A stretch of DNA of 64,000 nucleotides from Burkholderiales bacterium (GTDB taxonomy: Bacteria > Pseudomonadota > Gammaproteobacteria > Burkholderiales > SG8-41). The stretch spans positions 62,001 through 126,000 of the forward strand of contig DATAJS010000003.1 of NCBI GenBank assembly GCA_036262035.1, read 5' to 3'. Shown piece after piece: positions 34,589 to 42,823 of the stretch (the first letter of the stretch is position 1; every line of letters starts with the position of its first letter). Position numbers and translations under genes: made by a program. The notes beneath the pieces were generated by a model. It was not told the origin of the DNA. It saw only the letters and a program-made list of their open reading frames with translations, and did no database searches.

Positions 34589-35608
34589 GTGTCTCAGCAG
34601 AACGCAGGGTTCGACCCGGCGCGCAACGCGCGCGGGGCGGTGTGGGGTGTCGTAATCGCGTCCTTTACGTTATCGGCGCTGCCGGCGGCGGCGCAGTCCG
34701 GCGTGGAGAGCTATCCGGACCGTCCGATCCGGCTGATCGATCCGTATCCGCCGGGCGGCGGCTCCGGCGTGGTGGCCCGCCTGATCGGCGACAAGCTCGT
34801 CGCGGCATGGGGCAGGCAGGTGATTGTCGACAGCCGACCCGGCGCCGCCGCGGCGATCGGAACGGAGCTCGCCGCGCGCGCGACGCCCGACGGCTACACG
34901 CTCGTGATGGGCACGAGCGGCTCGATCGCGATGAACCCCGGGATGTATCCCAAGCTCGCGTACGATCCGGTCAAGGATCTCGCCCCGATCACTCAGACCA
35001 GCTCGCAGCCCATGATCGTGGTGCTGCATCCGAGCGTCGCCATCAACTCGGTCAAGGAGCTCGTCGCGTACGCGAAAGCTCAGCCCAACAAGCTCAACTT
35101 CTCCTCGTCGAGCACGGGCGGGTCCGGGCATCTCGCCGGCGAGCTCTTCAAGGCGATGACGAAGACCGAAATGATCCACATCCCGTACAAAGGCAGCGGT
35201 CCGGCCACGCTCGCGGCCATTTCGGGTGAGGTGCAGCTCACGTTCAACAACATCCTCGCGGCGCTGCCTCACGTGCAGGGCGGCAAGCTCAAGGCGATCG
35301 CCATCACGAGCCGCGAGCGCTCGAAGTCGCTGCCCAAGGTTCCCACGGTGGCGGAGGCCGGCGTGCCGGGCTACGAAGCGACGTCGTGGAACGGCATGTT
35401 CGCCCCGGCGAGGACGCCGACGGCGATCGTGAACAAGCTCAATGCCGAAGTGGTGAGGATCCTGAAGACGCCGGAAGTGCGCGATCGTTTCATCGCGATG
35501 GGGGCCGATCCGGTCGCCAGCACGCCCGAGCAGTTCGGCGCGTACGTGAAGAGCGAGATCGCGCGCTGGGGCAAGGTGATCCGGGACAACAACATCCAGG
35601 CGGACTGA
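34589..35608 (+). CDS. Bug/TctC-type periplasmic substrate-binding protein
   Basis: A 339-residue receptor. GTG 34589 is preferred, with GAGGTG just upstream; GTG 34583 in the same frame is equally possible. The signal peptide is long (about 36 residues, core VVIASFTLSALPAAAQ). Then IRLIDPYPPGGGSGVVARLIG, VIVDSRPGAAAAIGTELAA, ATPDGYTLVMG, SSTGGSGHLAGELFK and HIPYKGSGPATL. It shares an intergenic region of about 135 bp with the divergent amidase gene. A hairpin at 35617-35645 ends the unit. Confidence 0.92.
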   Translation: MSQQNAGFDPARNARGAVWGVVIASFTLSALPAAAQSGVESYPDRPIRLIDPYPPGGGSGVVARLIGDKLVAAWGRQVIVDSRPGAAAAIGTELAARATPDGYTLVMGTSGSIAMNPGMYPKLAYDPVKDLAPITQTSSQPMIVVLHPSVAINSVKELVAYAKAQPNKLNFSSSSTGGSGHLAGELFKAMTKTEMIHIPYKGSGPATLAAISGEVQLTFNNILAALPHVQGGKLKAIAITSRERSKSLPKVPTVAEAGVPGYEATSWNGMFAPARTPTAIVNKLNAEVVRILKTPEVRDRFIAMGADPVASTPEQFGAYVKSEIARWGKVIRDNNIQAD

Positions 35609-35616
35609 AGCCTCGC

Positions 35617-35645
35617 CGTCGTCCCGGCGGCAGGCCGGGACGACG
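35617..35645 (+). terminator. Terminator-like perfect hairpin
   Basis: CGTCGTCCCGGC and GCCGGGACGACG form a 12-bp stem, overlapping GGCAG loop. There is no T-run, so it could be a repeat-derived or Rho-dependent stop. Confidence 0.6.
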
Positions 35646-35660
35646 GCGTCGATCGCCGGG

Positions 35661-36023
35661 TTACGCCGTCGGTTTCACCACGTAGCCGTAGCGGCGGTTC
35701 GTGCGGTGGGGGCCTTCGGCGAGATACGTCGCGCGCGCCATCGCGATCTCATCGGTCGCGAGCTCGGCGCGCTGCTGCGGCGTGTACTTGTAGAGCCGCG
35801 CCGACCGCTTCGCGCGCGCGCACGAAATTCTCCAGCCGCGTGTCGTCGCGCAGGAGCTCGCTGCCGAGCGCCTTGATGCGGGCTTCGACTTTTTCTGATT
35901 TTCGGTCTGCGGGTCGGGCAGGAACTCGTCGCTCGAGACGAACTGCGTGGGAATGGGCGACGGGAAGGACTGGGTCTCGGCGGGGACGAGCTGTTCCAGG
36001 TCTTCCGGATCGAGCAGCGACAG
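35661..36023 (-). pseudogene. Decayed gene related to amidohydrolase N-termini
   Basis: The start region reads SLLDPEDLEQLVPAETQS then SPIPTQFVSSDEFLPDPQTE, a pattern I associate with N-termini of certain Tat-linked amidohydrolases. After QKK at a run of five A (about 35891-35895 on the plus strand) sense continues only in another frame (VEARIKALGSELLRDDTRLE). It returns to the original frame at a GC-repeat near 35813-35821 (YTPQQRAELATDEIAMARAT, RRYGYVVKPTA). The position expected for the start codon is CTG (36023-36021) behind AAGGAGGG. So there are two compensating frameshifts, a lost start codon and no catalytic barrel. Sequencing error at the two slippery sites is an alternative. Confidence 0.6.
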
Positions 36024-36140
36024 GGTGACCCTCCTTATTGTGATTGTTGCCGGTCGATTGTCGAGGCGGGGCACGACGCGGTCAATGTTGCGTGCGCGCT
36101 TCGCAGACCGTAACGTAGTCTCACACTCAAGGAGAGGATC

Positions 36141-37493
36141 ATGGCGGACCATCCCACGCTCGCGCTCGCGCGCTTCGCGTCGACGCTGGCGCTCGAGAGC
36201 ATCCCGCAAGCGACGCGCGAGTACACCAAGGACCTGCTGCTCGACACCCTGGCGTGCATGCTCGCCGGCCATCAGGGTGAAGAGACGGGGCAGGTGGCGG
36301 CGTTCGCCGGCGCGCTCGGCCAGTCGCAGGAAAGCAGCATCGTCGGCGGCGGGCGGAGCACCCTGGCGGGCGCGACGCTGCTCAACGCCTTCCTGGTCAC
36401 CGCGGTCACGATGTGCGACATCCATCGCCCGACGCTGACGCACGTCACGCCCGAGGTGATGCCGCCTGCGCTGCTGATCGCCGAGCGCGACGGGAAGAGC
36501 GGAGCGGACCTGCTGCTCGCCCTCGCGATCGGCTGCGAGGTCACCACGCGCATCGGCGTCTCTCTCGATTTTCCCGAGTTCCGCCGCCGCGGCTGGCACG
36601 GCCCCGGCGTGATCGGGCCGTTCGGCGCCGCCGCCGCGGTGGGCCGCCTGATCGGGCTCGACGTCGAAAAGATGGCCAAGGCGCTCGGTCTCGCGGGCAG
36701 CCAGGCAGCGGGAACGTTCGCCGCGTGGGGCACGCCGACGGTCAAGTTCCACCAGTGCCGCGGGGCATTGTCCGGCCTCATGGCCGCGCTGCTCGCCGAG
36801 CAGGGTTTCCTCGCGACGCAGGAATTCCTCACCGCGAAAGACGGCGGCCTCTACAACACCTATACGAACGGCGGGAAACCCGATCTCGCGACCGAAGGTC
36901 TCGGCAAACGCTGGGAGCTCGAGCAGATCGCGCTGCGCGCGTGGCCCGCGGCGTCGACGATCGGCGGGATGGTCACCGCGATGTTCGATCTGGTCGAGCA
37001 GTACGAGCTCAAGCCCGAACGCGTCCGCCGCATCAAGGTGGCGATGAGCGAGACCGCGAACAGGATGCACGGCATCTTCCCGCGCTACCAGGGCAAGTTC
37101 GACGCGCTGCTCTCCACGCATTACTGCGCCAGCGCCATCCTGCACGATCGCGCGCTCACGCTCGCCCAGTTCGAGCCCGCGCGCTACAACGATCCGAAGC
37201 TCAAATCGTTCGCCGCAGACAACGTGGAGGTCGTCGGCGATCCGGCGCTGAAGGAAGTACAGGCGGTGATCGAGGCCGAGCTCACCGACGGCCGCACCGT
37301 CAGCGTGCGCTGCGACACCCCGCGCGGCGCGCCGGAGAACAGGCTCACGCGCTCTCAGGTCGAGGCGAAGTTCCGCACCTATGCGCAAGGGCGCATTGCG
37401 GATGCGCGCATCGAGGACGTGATCGCTACCGTCGCGAAGCTGGAACAGCTCGGCGACGTTCGGAAGCTCATGGAGATGCTCAGGGTGAAGTAG
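36141..37493 (+). CDS. MmgE/PrpD-family protein
   Basis: A 450-residue protein from ATG 36141 behind AAGGAGAGG. PrpD marks (PF03972) include YTKDLLLDTLACMLAG, LLNAFLVTAVTMCDIHRPTLTHVTPEVMPPALLIAE, GCEVTTRIGVSL, GWHGPGVIGPFGAAAAVGRLIGLD and QAAGTFAAWGTPTVKFHQCRGALSG. The family includes 2-methylcitrate dehydratase and cis-aconitate or iminodisuccinate enzymes, so a dehydratase or epimerase acting on a tricarboxylic or related acid is expected. A Bug receptor follows 28 bp downstream, consistent with uptake of the acid it acts on. Confidence 0.9.
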   Translation: MADHPTLALARFASTLALESIPQATREYTKDLLLDTLACMLAGHQGEETGQVAAFAGALGQSQESSIVGGGRSTLAGATLLNAFLVTAVTMCDIHRPTLTHVTPEVMPPALLIAERDGKSGADLLLALAIGCEVTTRIGVSLDFPEFRRRGWHGPGVIGPFGAAAAVGRLIGLDVEKMAKALGLAGSQAAGTFAAWGTPTVKFHQCRGALSGLMAALLAEQGFLATQEFLTAKDGGLYNTYTNGGKPDLATEGLGKRWELEQIALRAWPAASTIGGMVTAMFDLVEQYELKPERVRRIKVAMSETANRMHGIFPRYQGKFDALLSTHYCASAILHDRALTLAQFEPARYNDPKLKSFAADNVEVVGDPALKEVQAVIEAELTDGRTVSVRCDTPRGAPENRLTRSQVEAKFRTYAQGRIADARIEDVIATVAKLEQLGDVRKLMEMLRVK

Positions 37494-37521
37494 CTTCACG
37501 CGACAAAGAGGAGGTGTAACG

Positions 37522-38502
37522 ATGCGCTGCACTCTCTGGTCTCTCGCAGTTGTCGCCATCGCCGCAGCGCTGCCTACCTACGCGCAGCGCGCGGCCTCCG
37601 ATTATCCCAACCGCCCGGTGCGCATCATCGTCCCGCAGACCGCGGGCGGCGGCGTCGACGTCGTCGCGCGGCTGGTCGCGCAGAAGCTCACCGAGACGTG
37701 GGGCCAGCAGGTCATCGTCGACAACCGCCCCGGCGCCAACGGCATCATCGGCATCGAGGCGGTCGCGAAGTCCAGGCCCGACGGCTACACCATCGCGGCG
37801 GCGTTCACCTCGGTGCTGACGATCAACCACCACGTCTACAAGTCGCTGCCGTACGACCCTTTCCGCGACTTCGCGCCGATCACGCAGAACGTGACGAACA
37901 CGATCGTGCTCGCGGTCCATCCGACGCTGCCGGTGCGCAGCGTGAAAGAGCTGGTCGCGCTCGGCCGCGCGCAGCCGGGCGATCTCGTCTACGGCTCGTT
38001 CGGCGTGGGCAACATGACGCATCTCGCGGGCGAGCTGATGCGGCTGGAGACGAAGCTCAAGATGAACCACGTGCCGTACAAGGGCGAATCGCCGGCCGTC
38101 ACCGCGCTGCTCGGCGGGCAGGTGATGCTGATCTGGGCGACCTCCGCGGGCATCGCGGGACACATCCGCGACGGCAGGCTGCGGCTGCTCGCCACCGGCG
38201 GCGAAAAGCGCACCAACGCCTGGCCTGCGACGCCGACGATGATCGAGCTCGGCTATCCCAACGTTCGCGTCACCGGCTGGGGCGCGTACCTCGCGCCTGC
38301 GGGCACGCCGCAGGACGTCATCGACAAGTTCCATCGCGACGCCTCGCGCCATCTCCTCGCGCCCGACATGCGCGAGAAGCTCAGCGCCGCCGGCGCCGAG
38401 CCGGTGGGCAGCTCCCCGACCGAGCTCGCGGCGTTCATGAAAGCCGAGTCCGACAAGTGGCTGCGGGTCACGCAGCAGGCCGGGATTTACCAGAGCCAAT
38501 AA
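37522..38502 (+). CDS. Bug/TctC-type receptor downstream of MmgE/PrpD
   Basis: A 326-residue receptor starting at ATG 37522 after AGAGGAGGTG. Signal peptide ends near LPTYAQRAASDYPNRP. It has VRIIVPQTAGGGVDVVARLVA, VIVDNRPGANGIIGIEAVA, SRPDGYTIAAA, FGVGNMTHLAGELMR and HVPYKGESPAV. PQTAGGG in place of PFxxGG is a less common ligand-loop variant. Probably co-transcribed with the MmgE/PrpD gene, so a di- or tricarboxylate ligand is a reasonable guess. Confidence 0.93.
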   Translation: MRCTLWSLAVVAIAAALPTYAQRAASDYPNRPVRIIVPQTAGGGVDVVARLVAQKLTETWGQQVIVDNRPGANGIIGIEAVAKSRPDGYTIAAAFTSVLTINHHVYKSLPYDPFRDFAPITQNVTNTIVLAVHPTLPVRSVKELVALGRAQPGDLVYGSFGVGNMTHLAGELMRLETKLKMNHVPYKGESPAVTALLGGQVMLIWATSAGIAGHIRDGRLRLLATGGEKRTNAWPATPTMIELGYPNVRVTGWGAYLAPAGTPQDVIDKFHRDASRHLLAPDMREKLSAAGAEPVGSSPTELAAFMKAESDKWLRVTQQAGIYQSQ

Positions 38503-38509
38503 GGTCAAA

Positions 38510-38694
38510 GGCGTTCAACCGCAAAGGACGCAAAGGACGCAAAGGAAAAACCAAACCTGTCATTGCGAGGAGCGGCAGCGACGAAGCAATCCCGGAACGT
38601 CCGCATCGTGCGCCACGGGATCGCCACGCGCCTTCGGCGCTCGCGATGACGTCATAAGGGTTTCCTTTGCGTCCTTTGCCTCCTTGGCGGTTCA
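38510..38694. repeat. Composite nested repeat: CGCAAAGGA arms around a CATTGCGAGG element
   Basis: The left arm has GCAAAGGACGCAAAGGACGC (three units) and the right arm the inverse CCTTTGCGTCCTTTGCC. Between them lies a complete CATTGCGAGGAGCG element (38560-38650). The whole could fold into one long hairpin. It fills most of the 259-bp gap between two receptor genes. Confidence 0.85.
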
Positions 38695-38761
38695 TTGCTG
38701 TACTCCTGGGGCAGCTGCTGCATTTGAGTAAAATGCGACGGAAACATCCCGAGGAGTCCCC

Positions 38762-39733
38762 TTGAAGTCCAGCATCACCCGCGCGCTCGCAATGAGCGCG
38801 GTGGCAACCTTTGCTTTCGCCGCGCATGCCGCGCAGTCCACGTATCCCACCCGCGCGGTGCGCATGATCATTCCGTATCCGCCCGGCGGCGCGGGCGACA
38901 TCGTCGGGCGCCTGCTCACCGCGAAGCTCACCGAAGCGCTCGGCCAGCAGGTCGTCGTCGACAATCGCGGCGGCGGCGGGCAGGTCATCGCGACGCAGCT
39001 CGCGGCCACCGCGCCCGCCGACGGTCACACGCTGTTCCTCTCGAGCGCGACGCATTCGGTGAACCCGGCGCTGCGCAAGAACCTGCCGTACGACACGCTG
39101 AAGGATTTCGCGCCGATCACGCTCGTCGCGCAGTCGCCGCTGGTGTTCATCGCGCACCCGTCGGTGGGCGTCTCGAGCATCAAGGATCTGATCGCCGCGG
39201 CGAAGGCGAAGCCCGGCCGCATCAACTACGCGTCGTCCGGCCCGGGCACCGGCGGACACATGTCGGTCGAGCTCCTGAAGTCGATGGCGGGCGTCGACCT
39301 CGTGCACATTCCGTACAAAGGCGCGGGTCCCGCGCTCGTCGACCTCATCGCGGGACAGGTCCAGGTCATGTGCACCAGCCCGCTGCCTTCGATGCCGCAC
39401 GTGAAGAGCGGCAAGCTGCGCGCGCTCGCGATGACCTCGCTCAAGCGCGCGAGCTTCGCGCCCGACATCCCGACGGTCTCCGAGACGATTCCCGGTTACC
39501 AGACGACGTTGTGGTACGCGTTGTTCGCGCCCGCGGGCACGCCGCAGCCCATCCTCAAGCGCGTCTACGACGACACCCTGAAGGTCCTGCGCACGAAGGA
39601 GTTCACGCAGCAGCTCGAGTCGCAGGGCGCGGAACCGGTCGGCAACACGCCGCAGGAGCTGCAGAAGTTCGTGCAGACCGAGATCGCGCAGTGGACGCGT
39701 CTGGTGAAGCAGGCGAAGATCACCGCGGACTAG
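38762..39733 (+). CDS. Bug/TctC-type periplasmic substrate-binding protein
   Basis: A 323-residue receptor with TTG start at 38762 behind CCGAGGAG. Signal peptide ends near FAAHAAQSTYPTRA. Segments: VRMIIPYPPGGAGDIVGRLLT, VVVDNRGGGGQVIATQLAA, APADGHTLFLS, SGPGTGGHMSVELLK and HIPYKGAGPALVDL. NRGGGGQ replaces NRPGAGG. It is a single-gene unit, and a hairpin lies about 47 bp past its stop. Confidence 0.92.
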   Translation: MKSSITRALAMSAVATFAFAAHAAQSTYPTRAVRMIIPYPPGGAGDIVGRLLTAKLTEALGQQVVVDNRGGGGQVIATQLAATAPADGHTLFLSSATHSVNPALRKNLPYDTLKDFAPITLVAQSPLVFIAHPSVGVSSIKDLIAAAKAKPGRINYASSGPGTGGHMSVELLKSMAGVDLVHIPYKGAGPALVDLIAGQVQVMCTSPLPSMPHVKSGKLRALAMTSLKRASFAPDIPTVSETIPGYQTTLWYALFAPAGTPQPILKRVYDDTLKVLRTKEFTQQLESQGAEPVGNTPQELQKFVQTEIAQWTRLVKQAKITAD

Positions 39734-39779
39734 TTGAGCTGAACGTTAGAACCCATAGCAACCTTCTGGTGAGCGACGG

Positions 39780-39797
39780 GCCCGCTCTCGAGCGGGC
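39780..39797. terminator. Perfect palindrome, possible terminator
   Basis: GCCCGCTCTCGAGCGGGC is an uninterrupted 18-bp palindrome between the receptor gene and the MFS gene. No T-run follows, so termination is only a possibility; it could equally be an operator for the MFS gene about 60 bp downstream. Confidence 0.45.
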
Positions 39798-39858
39798 GGC
39801 CGTCGCGAACGTTACTTTCGCAATCGCTGACCCGGCCACTAGCGTGAGCTAGCCGCGC

Positions 39859-41049
39859 TTGCGACTCTTCTCCATCGCGGACTTCCGCCGCCTCTGGCTG
39901 ATCGGATTCACGTTCTCGGTCGTGCGCTGGCTGGAGACGCTGGCGCTCGCGCTCTACGCGTACCAGCTCACCGCCTCCGCATTCGTCGTGGCGATGCTCA
40001 CGATGCTGCGCCTGCTGCCGATGGGACTCTTCGGCGCGTTCTTCGGCGCGGCGTCCGAGCGCTTCGATCGCCGGCGCGTGCTGATCCTCGTGGTTGCGGT
40101 GCAGACGACGGTGTCGCTGACGCTCGCCGTGCTCGCGAGCTTCGACGCGATCGCGATCTGGCACTTAGCAAGCGCGAGCTTCATCAACGGCACCGGCTGG
40201 GCGACCGATCACCCGGTGCGCCGCATGATGATCGGCGATTCGGTCGGCGCCGAGCGCGTCGGCACGGCGCTGTCGCTCGATACCGCGAGCAACAACGGCA
40301 CGCGGGTGCTGGGCCCGGTGCTCTCGGGCGTGCTGCTCGCCCATTTCGGCATCGTCAGCGTCTTCTGCTTCAGCATCGCGCTCTACGTGCCGAGCCTCTT
40401 CGCGGCGATCCATATCGGCATGCGCCGCGAGGGCTCGCACGCGAGGGCGCTGTCGTTCTTTTCGAGCATCCGCGAAGGGCTCGCCTGGGCGCGCAACGAT
40501 CGCGGCCTGATGGGCGTGTTCCTCATCACGATCATCTACAACATCTTCGGCTGGCCCGCGACCAGCATGGTGCCGGTGATCGGCACCGACGCGCTGCGCC
40601 TCGGGCCCGAAGGCGTGGGGCTGCTGGCCGCGTGTGACGGCGTGGGCGGTCTCGTCGGCGCGCTCCTCGTAGCCGGACGCGCGCGGCCCGCCTATTACGG
40701 GCGGCTTTACGTGGGCGCGGTGGCGATGTATCTCGTCATGGTGGTGCTGTTCGCGGCGTCGCCCGTGGCGCCGGCGGCGGGGCTCGCGCTCCTGCTCGGG
40801 GGAACGAGCGGTGCGGCATTCGCGGTGATGCAGGCGACGCTGGTCTATCGCTCGGCGCCCGTGCACATGCGCGCGCGCCTGCTCGGCGTGATTTCGGTGT
40901 GCATCGGCACCGGACCGATCGGATTCCTGTATCTGGGCTGGCTCGCCGAAATCCTGACGCCGGCGATTGCGACGATGGCGCTCGCCGCGCAGGGCCTGGT
41001 CGTGATGGCTGCGACGCGCCGATACTGGCGTCCGACGTTACGGCTGTGA
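39859..41049 (+). CDS. MFS transporter (DHA3/macrolide-efflux-like)
   Basis: A 396-residue inner-membrane protein. The TTG at 39859 is forced because an in-frame TAG lies three codons upstream. FSIADFRRLWLIGFTFSVVRWLETLALALYAYQLT is the usual first helix region, followed by GAFFGAASERFDRRRVLILV, the loop 2-3 motif of major facilitator proteins. About eleven or twelve hydrophobic helices can be counted. The DHA3 group exports drugs or metabolites. It lies just upstream of the UGSC selenoprotein gene on the same strand and could carry a related substrate; that is inference from position only. Confidence 0.85.
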   Translation: MRLFSIADFRRLWLIGFTFSVVRWLETLALALYAYQLTASAFVVAMLTMLRLLPMGLFGAFFGAASERFDRRRVLILVVAVQTTVSLTLAVLASFDAIAIWHLASASFINGTGWATDHPVRRMMIGDSVGAERVGTALSLDTASNNGTRVLGPVLSGVLLAHFGIVSVFCFSIALYVPSLFAAIHIGMRREGSHARALSFFSSIREGLAWARNDRGLMGVFLITIIYNIFGWPATSMVPVIGTDALRLGPEGVGLLAACDGVGGLVGALLVAGRARPAYYGRLYVGAVAMYLVMVVLFAASPVAPAAGLALLLGGTSGAAFAVMQATLVYRSAPVHMRARLLGVISVCIGTGPIGFLYLGWLAEILTPAIATMALAAQGLVVMAATRRYWRPTLRL

Positions 41050-41083
41050 CGGCTGTGCTATTTTCGGCCTCTCCTGGAAAACC

Positions 41084-41118
41084 GGGGTCAGACCCCCAAA
41101 AAGCCGGGGTCTGACCCC
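41084..41118. repeat. GGGGTCAGACCCC inverted repeat before UGSC gene 1
   Basis: GGGGTCAGACCCC (41084-41096) and its exact inverse GGGGTCTGACCCC (41106-41118) are separated by 9 bp. Each arm is itself nearly palindromic. It ends 17 bp before the ATG of the selenoprotein gene. A near-identical element precedes the second UGSC gene at 44960-44985. Confidence 0.85.
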
Positions 41119-41135
41119 GATCTCTCGAGGTACAC

Positions 41136-41681
41136 ATGACTGCAACGCTCACCCTGTTCGACCCGACCGCACCGCGCCGCGAAGCCGCGGACGCGCCGGG
41201 CACCGCGAGGACGCTCGCCGGCCTCGCCGGCAAGGTCGTCGGCTTCATCGACAACGCCAAGCCCAACTTCGGCCTGCTGGCCGACGATCTCGGCGAATTG
41301 CTCAAGACCAAGTACGGCGTCGCGAGCGTCATCAAGCGCAGGAAGCCTTCGGCGTCCGTCCCCGCGAAGCCGGAGGTGATCGAAGAGCTCGCGAAAGAGT
41401 GCGACGTCGTCATCACCGGCTCGGGCGACTGAGGCTCCTGCACGTCGTGGAGTATCCACGACAGTGTGGAAGTCGCGAAACGCGGCAAGACTGCGGTGAC
41501 GGTGTGCTCCACCGCATTCCTCACTCTCGGCAAGGCGCAGGCGCGCGCGCTCGGTGACGCCAACCTGCCGATCGCGGTGATCCCGCATCCGTTCGGCCTG
41601 CGCACGCGCGACGAAGTGCGCGACATCGCGAGCCAGTGCGTCGACGAGCTCGCCGAGCTGGTCACCGGAGGTCCGAAATGA
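41136..41681 (+). CDS. UGSC-motif selenoprotein, stand-alone (in-frame TGA as Sec)
   Basis: A 181-residue protein if TGA at 41430-41432 is read as selenocysteine (residue 99). Upstream of it: LAGKVVGFIDNAKPNFGLLADDL and ECDVVITGSGD. Downstream in the same frame: U-GSCTSWSIHDSVEVAKRGK, then TAVTVCSTAFLTLGKAQARALG and IPHPFGLRTRDEVRDIA. The gene at 44994-46745 has the same layout with TGA at the same alignment column, and a SECIS-like hairpin follows each TGA. The family is known by its UGSC motif; its reaction is, to my knowledge, not established. U-x-x-C implies redox chemistry. The stop overlaps the next ATG as ATGA. Read conventionally it would be a broken gene. Confidence 0.88.
41441..41466 (+). 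promoter_or_regulatory. Putative bacterial SECIS element 1
   Basis: CAC-GTCGTGG, loop AGTAT, CCACGAC-a-GTG: a 10-bp stem with one bulged A. The apical loop lies 19-23 nt after the TGA at 41430-41432, in the window used by bacterial SelB-dependent SECIS hairpins, and contains a G. Confidence 0.78.
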
Positions 41682-42727
41682 ACGCCATCGGTGAAGCCGC
41701 GGCGACCTTCGAAGCCGCCGACGACCTCGACGCGATCAACCGCCTGTATCGGGAGAAGCAGTGGAGCGACGGGTTGCCGATCGTTCCGCCCACCAAGGAG
41801 CGCGTCGAGCGCATGCTCGCGACGACCCGGCGCGGACCGCACGAGATCGTCGCCAGCGTCGCCCCCGGCTACGGCGCGGCGACCGTCGAGCGCATCGCGA
41901 TCAACTGCGTGATGGCGGGCTGCGATCCCGCGTATCTGCCGGTGCTGATCGCGGCGACCGAAGCGGTCGCCGATCCCGCGTTCAACCTGCAGGGCATACA
42001 GGCGACGACCAACCCGGTCGCGGTATGGGTGATCGTCAACGGACCCCTCGGCAAGTCGCTCGACGTCAACGCGCGCTTCAACTGCCTGGGGCAGGGCGCA
42101 TGGGCGAACGCGACCATCGGCCGCGCGATGCGCCTCATCCTCCAGAACATCGGCGGCGCGCTGCCCGGCGAGATGGATCGCGCGACGCAGGGCCAGCCGG
42201 CCAAGTACACCTTCTGCTGCGCCGAGAACGAGGACGTGAGCCCGTGGGAGCCTCTGCACGTCGAGCGCGGATTCCGGCGCGAGCAGAGCACGGTCACGGT
42301 GGTCGGCGCCGAAGGCACGATGAACATGAACACGCACTCGAAGGAAGCGTACGAGCTCGCACGCGTGTTCGCCGACACGATGATCCACCCGCCGAGCAAC
42401 GAATACGTGCACGGCGGCGAGCCGTGGCTGGTGATCGGCCCCGAGCACGCCGAGATCTTCAAGCGCGGCGGCATGAGCAAGGCGGATCTGAAGCGCGAGC
42501 TGTGGGAGAAGTCCAAGATGCCGGTCTCGGCGCTCGCGAAGAAGGAGATCGAGCGCGCGCGCGACTCGCGCAGCGAAATGCTCGGCGAGCTCACGCCGGA
42601 CACGCTGCTGACGATCTCGCCGACGCCGGAAGAGGTTCAGCTCATCGTCGCCGGCGGGGCGGGCACGCACTCGGTGTACGTGCCGTGCTTCGGGAATAGC
42701 CGGGGGGTGACGAGGGAGATCGTTTGA
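41678..42727 (+). CDS. UGSC-partner protein, stand-alone
   Basis: A 349-residue protein translationally coupled (ATGA) to the UGSC selenoprotein. It is homologous along its length to the C-terminal two thirds of the fused selenoprotein at 44994-46745 and to the protein at 47884-48921. Shared blocks: SDGLPIVPPTKERVE (residues 30-44), INCVMAGCDPAYLPVLIAA with invariant Cys82, NATIGRAMRLILQNIGG, KYTFCCAENEDVSPWEPLHVERGF, and a late GGEPWLVIGPEHAEIF. No signal peptide; likely cytoplasmic. Fusion in the second locus implies that it works in one complex with the UGSC subunit. Biochemical role unknown. Confidence 0.85.
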   Translation: MNAIGEAAATFEAADDLDAINRLYREKQWSDGLPIVPPTKERVERMLATTRRGPHEIVASVAPGYGAATVERIAINCVMAGCDPAYLPVLIAATEAVADPAFNLQGIQATTNPVAVWVIVNGPLGKSLDVNARFNCLGQGAWANATIGRAMRLILQNIGGALPGEMDRATQGQPAKYTFCCAENEDVSPWEPLHVERGFRREQSTVTVVGAEGTMNMNTHSKEAYELARVFADTMIHPPSNEYVHGGEPWLVIGPEHAEIFKRGGMSKADLKRELWEKSKMPVSALAKKEIERARDSRSEMLGELTPDTLLTISPTPEEVQLIVAGGAGTHSVYVPCFGNSRGVTREIV

Positions 42728-42730
42728 GAT

Positions 42731-42814
42731 CGTCATTCCCGACCGCGCGATAGCGCGAAGTGATCGGGGATCCATTTTCAAAGTCAAAATGGATCCCCGC
42801 CTGCGCGGGGATGA
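42731..42814. repeat. GTCATTCCC/GGGATGAC palindromic repeat
   Basis: GTCATTCCCGACCGCGCGA at the left and GGATCCCCGCCTGCGCGGGG at the right with TCCATTTTC/AAAATGGA in the middle. It separates convergent genes. Same family as 33041-33160. Confidence 0.9.
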
Positions 42815-42823
42815 CGCGGTCCG

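Noticed and set aside
36141-37559. Long minus-strand open frame over the MmgE/PrpD gene
   Set aside because: It is antisense to a well-supported enzyme gene; its composition (Arg/His/Leu-rich, no motif) is what high-GC antisense frames produce.
41430-41466. Reading the UGSC gene as a pseudogene or as two separate short genes
   Set aside because: Homology and frame continue through the TGA, a hairpin follows it, and a second gene has the TGA at the same motif. Two independent nonsense mutations at one codon are improbable.
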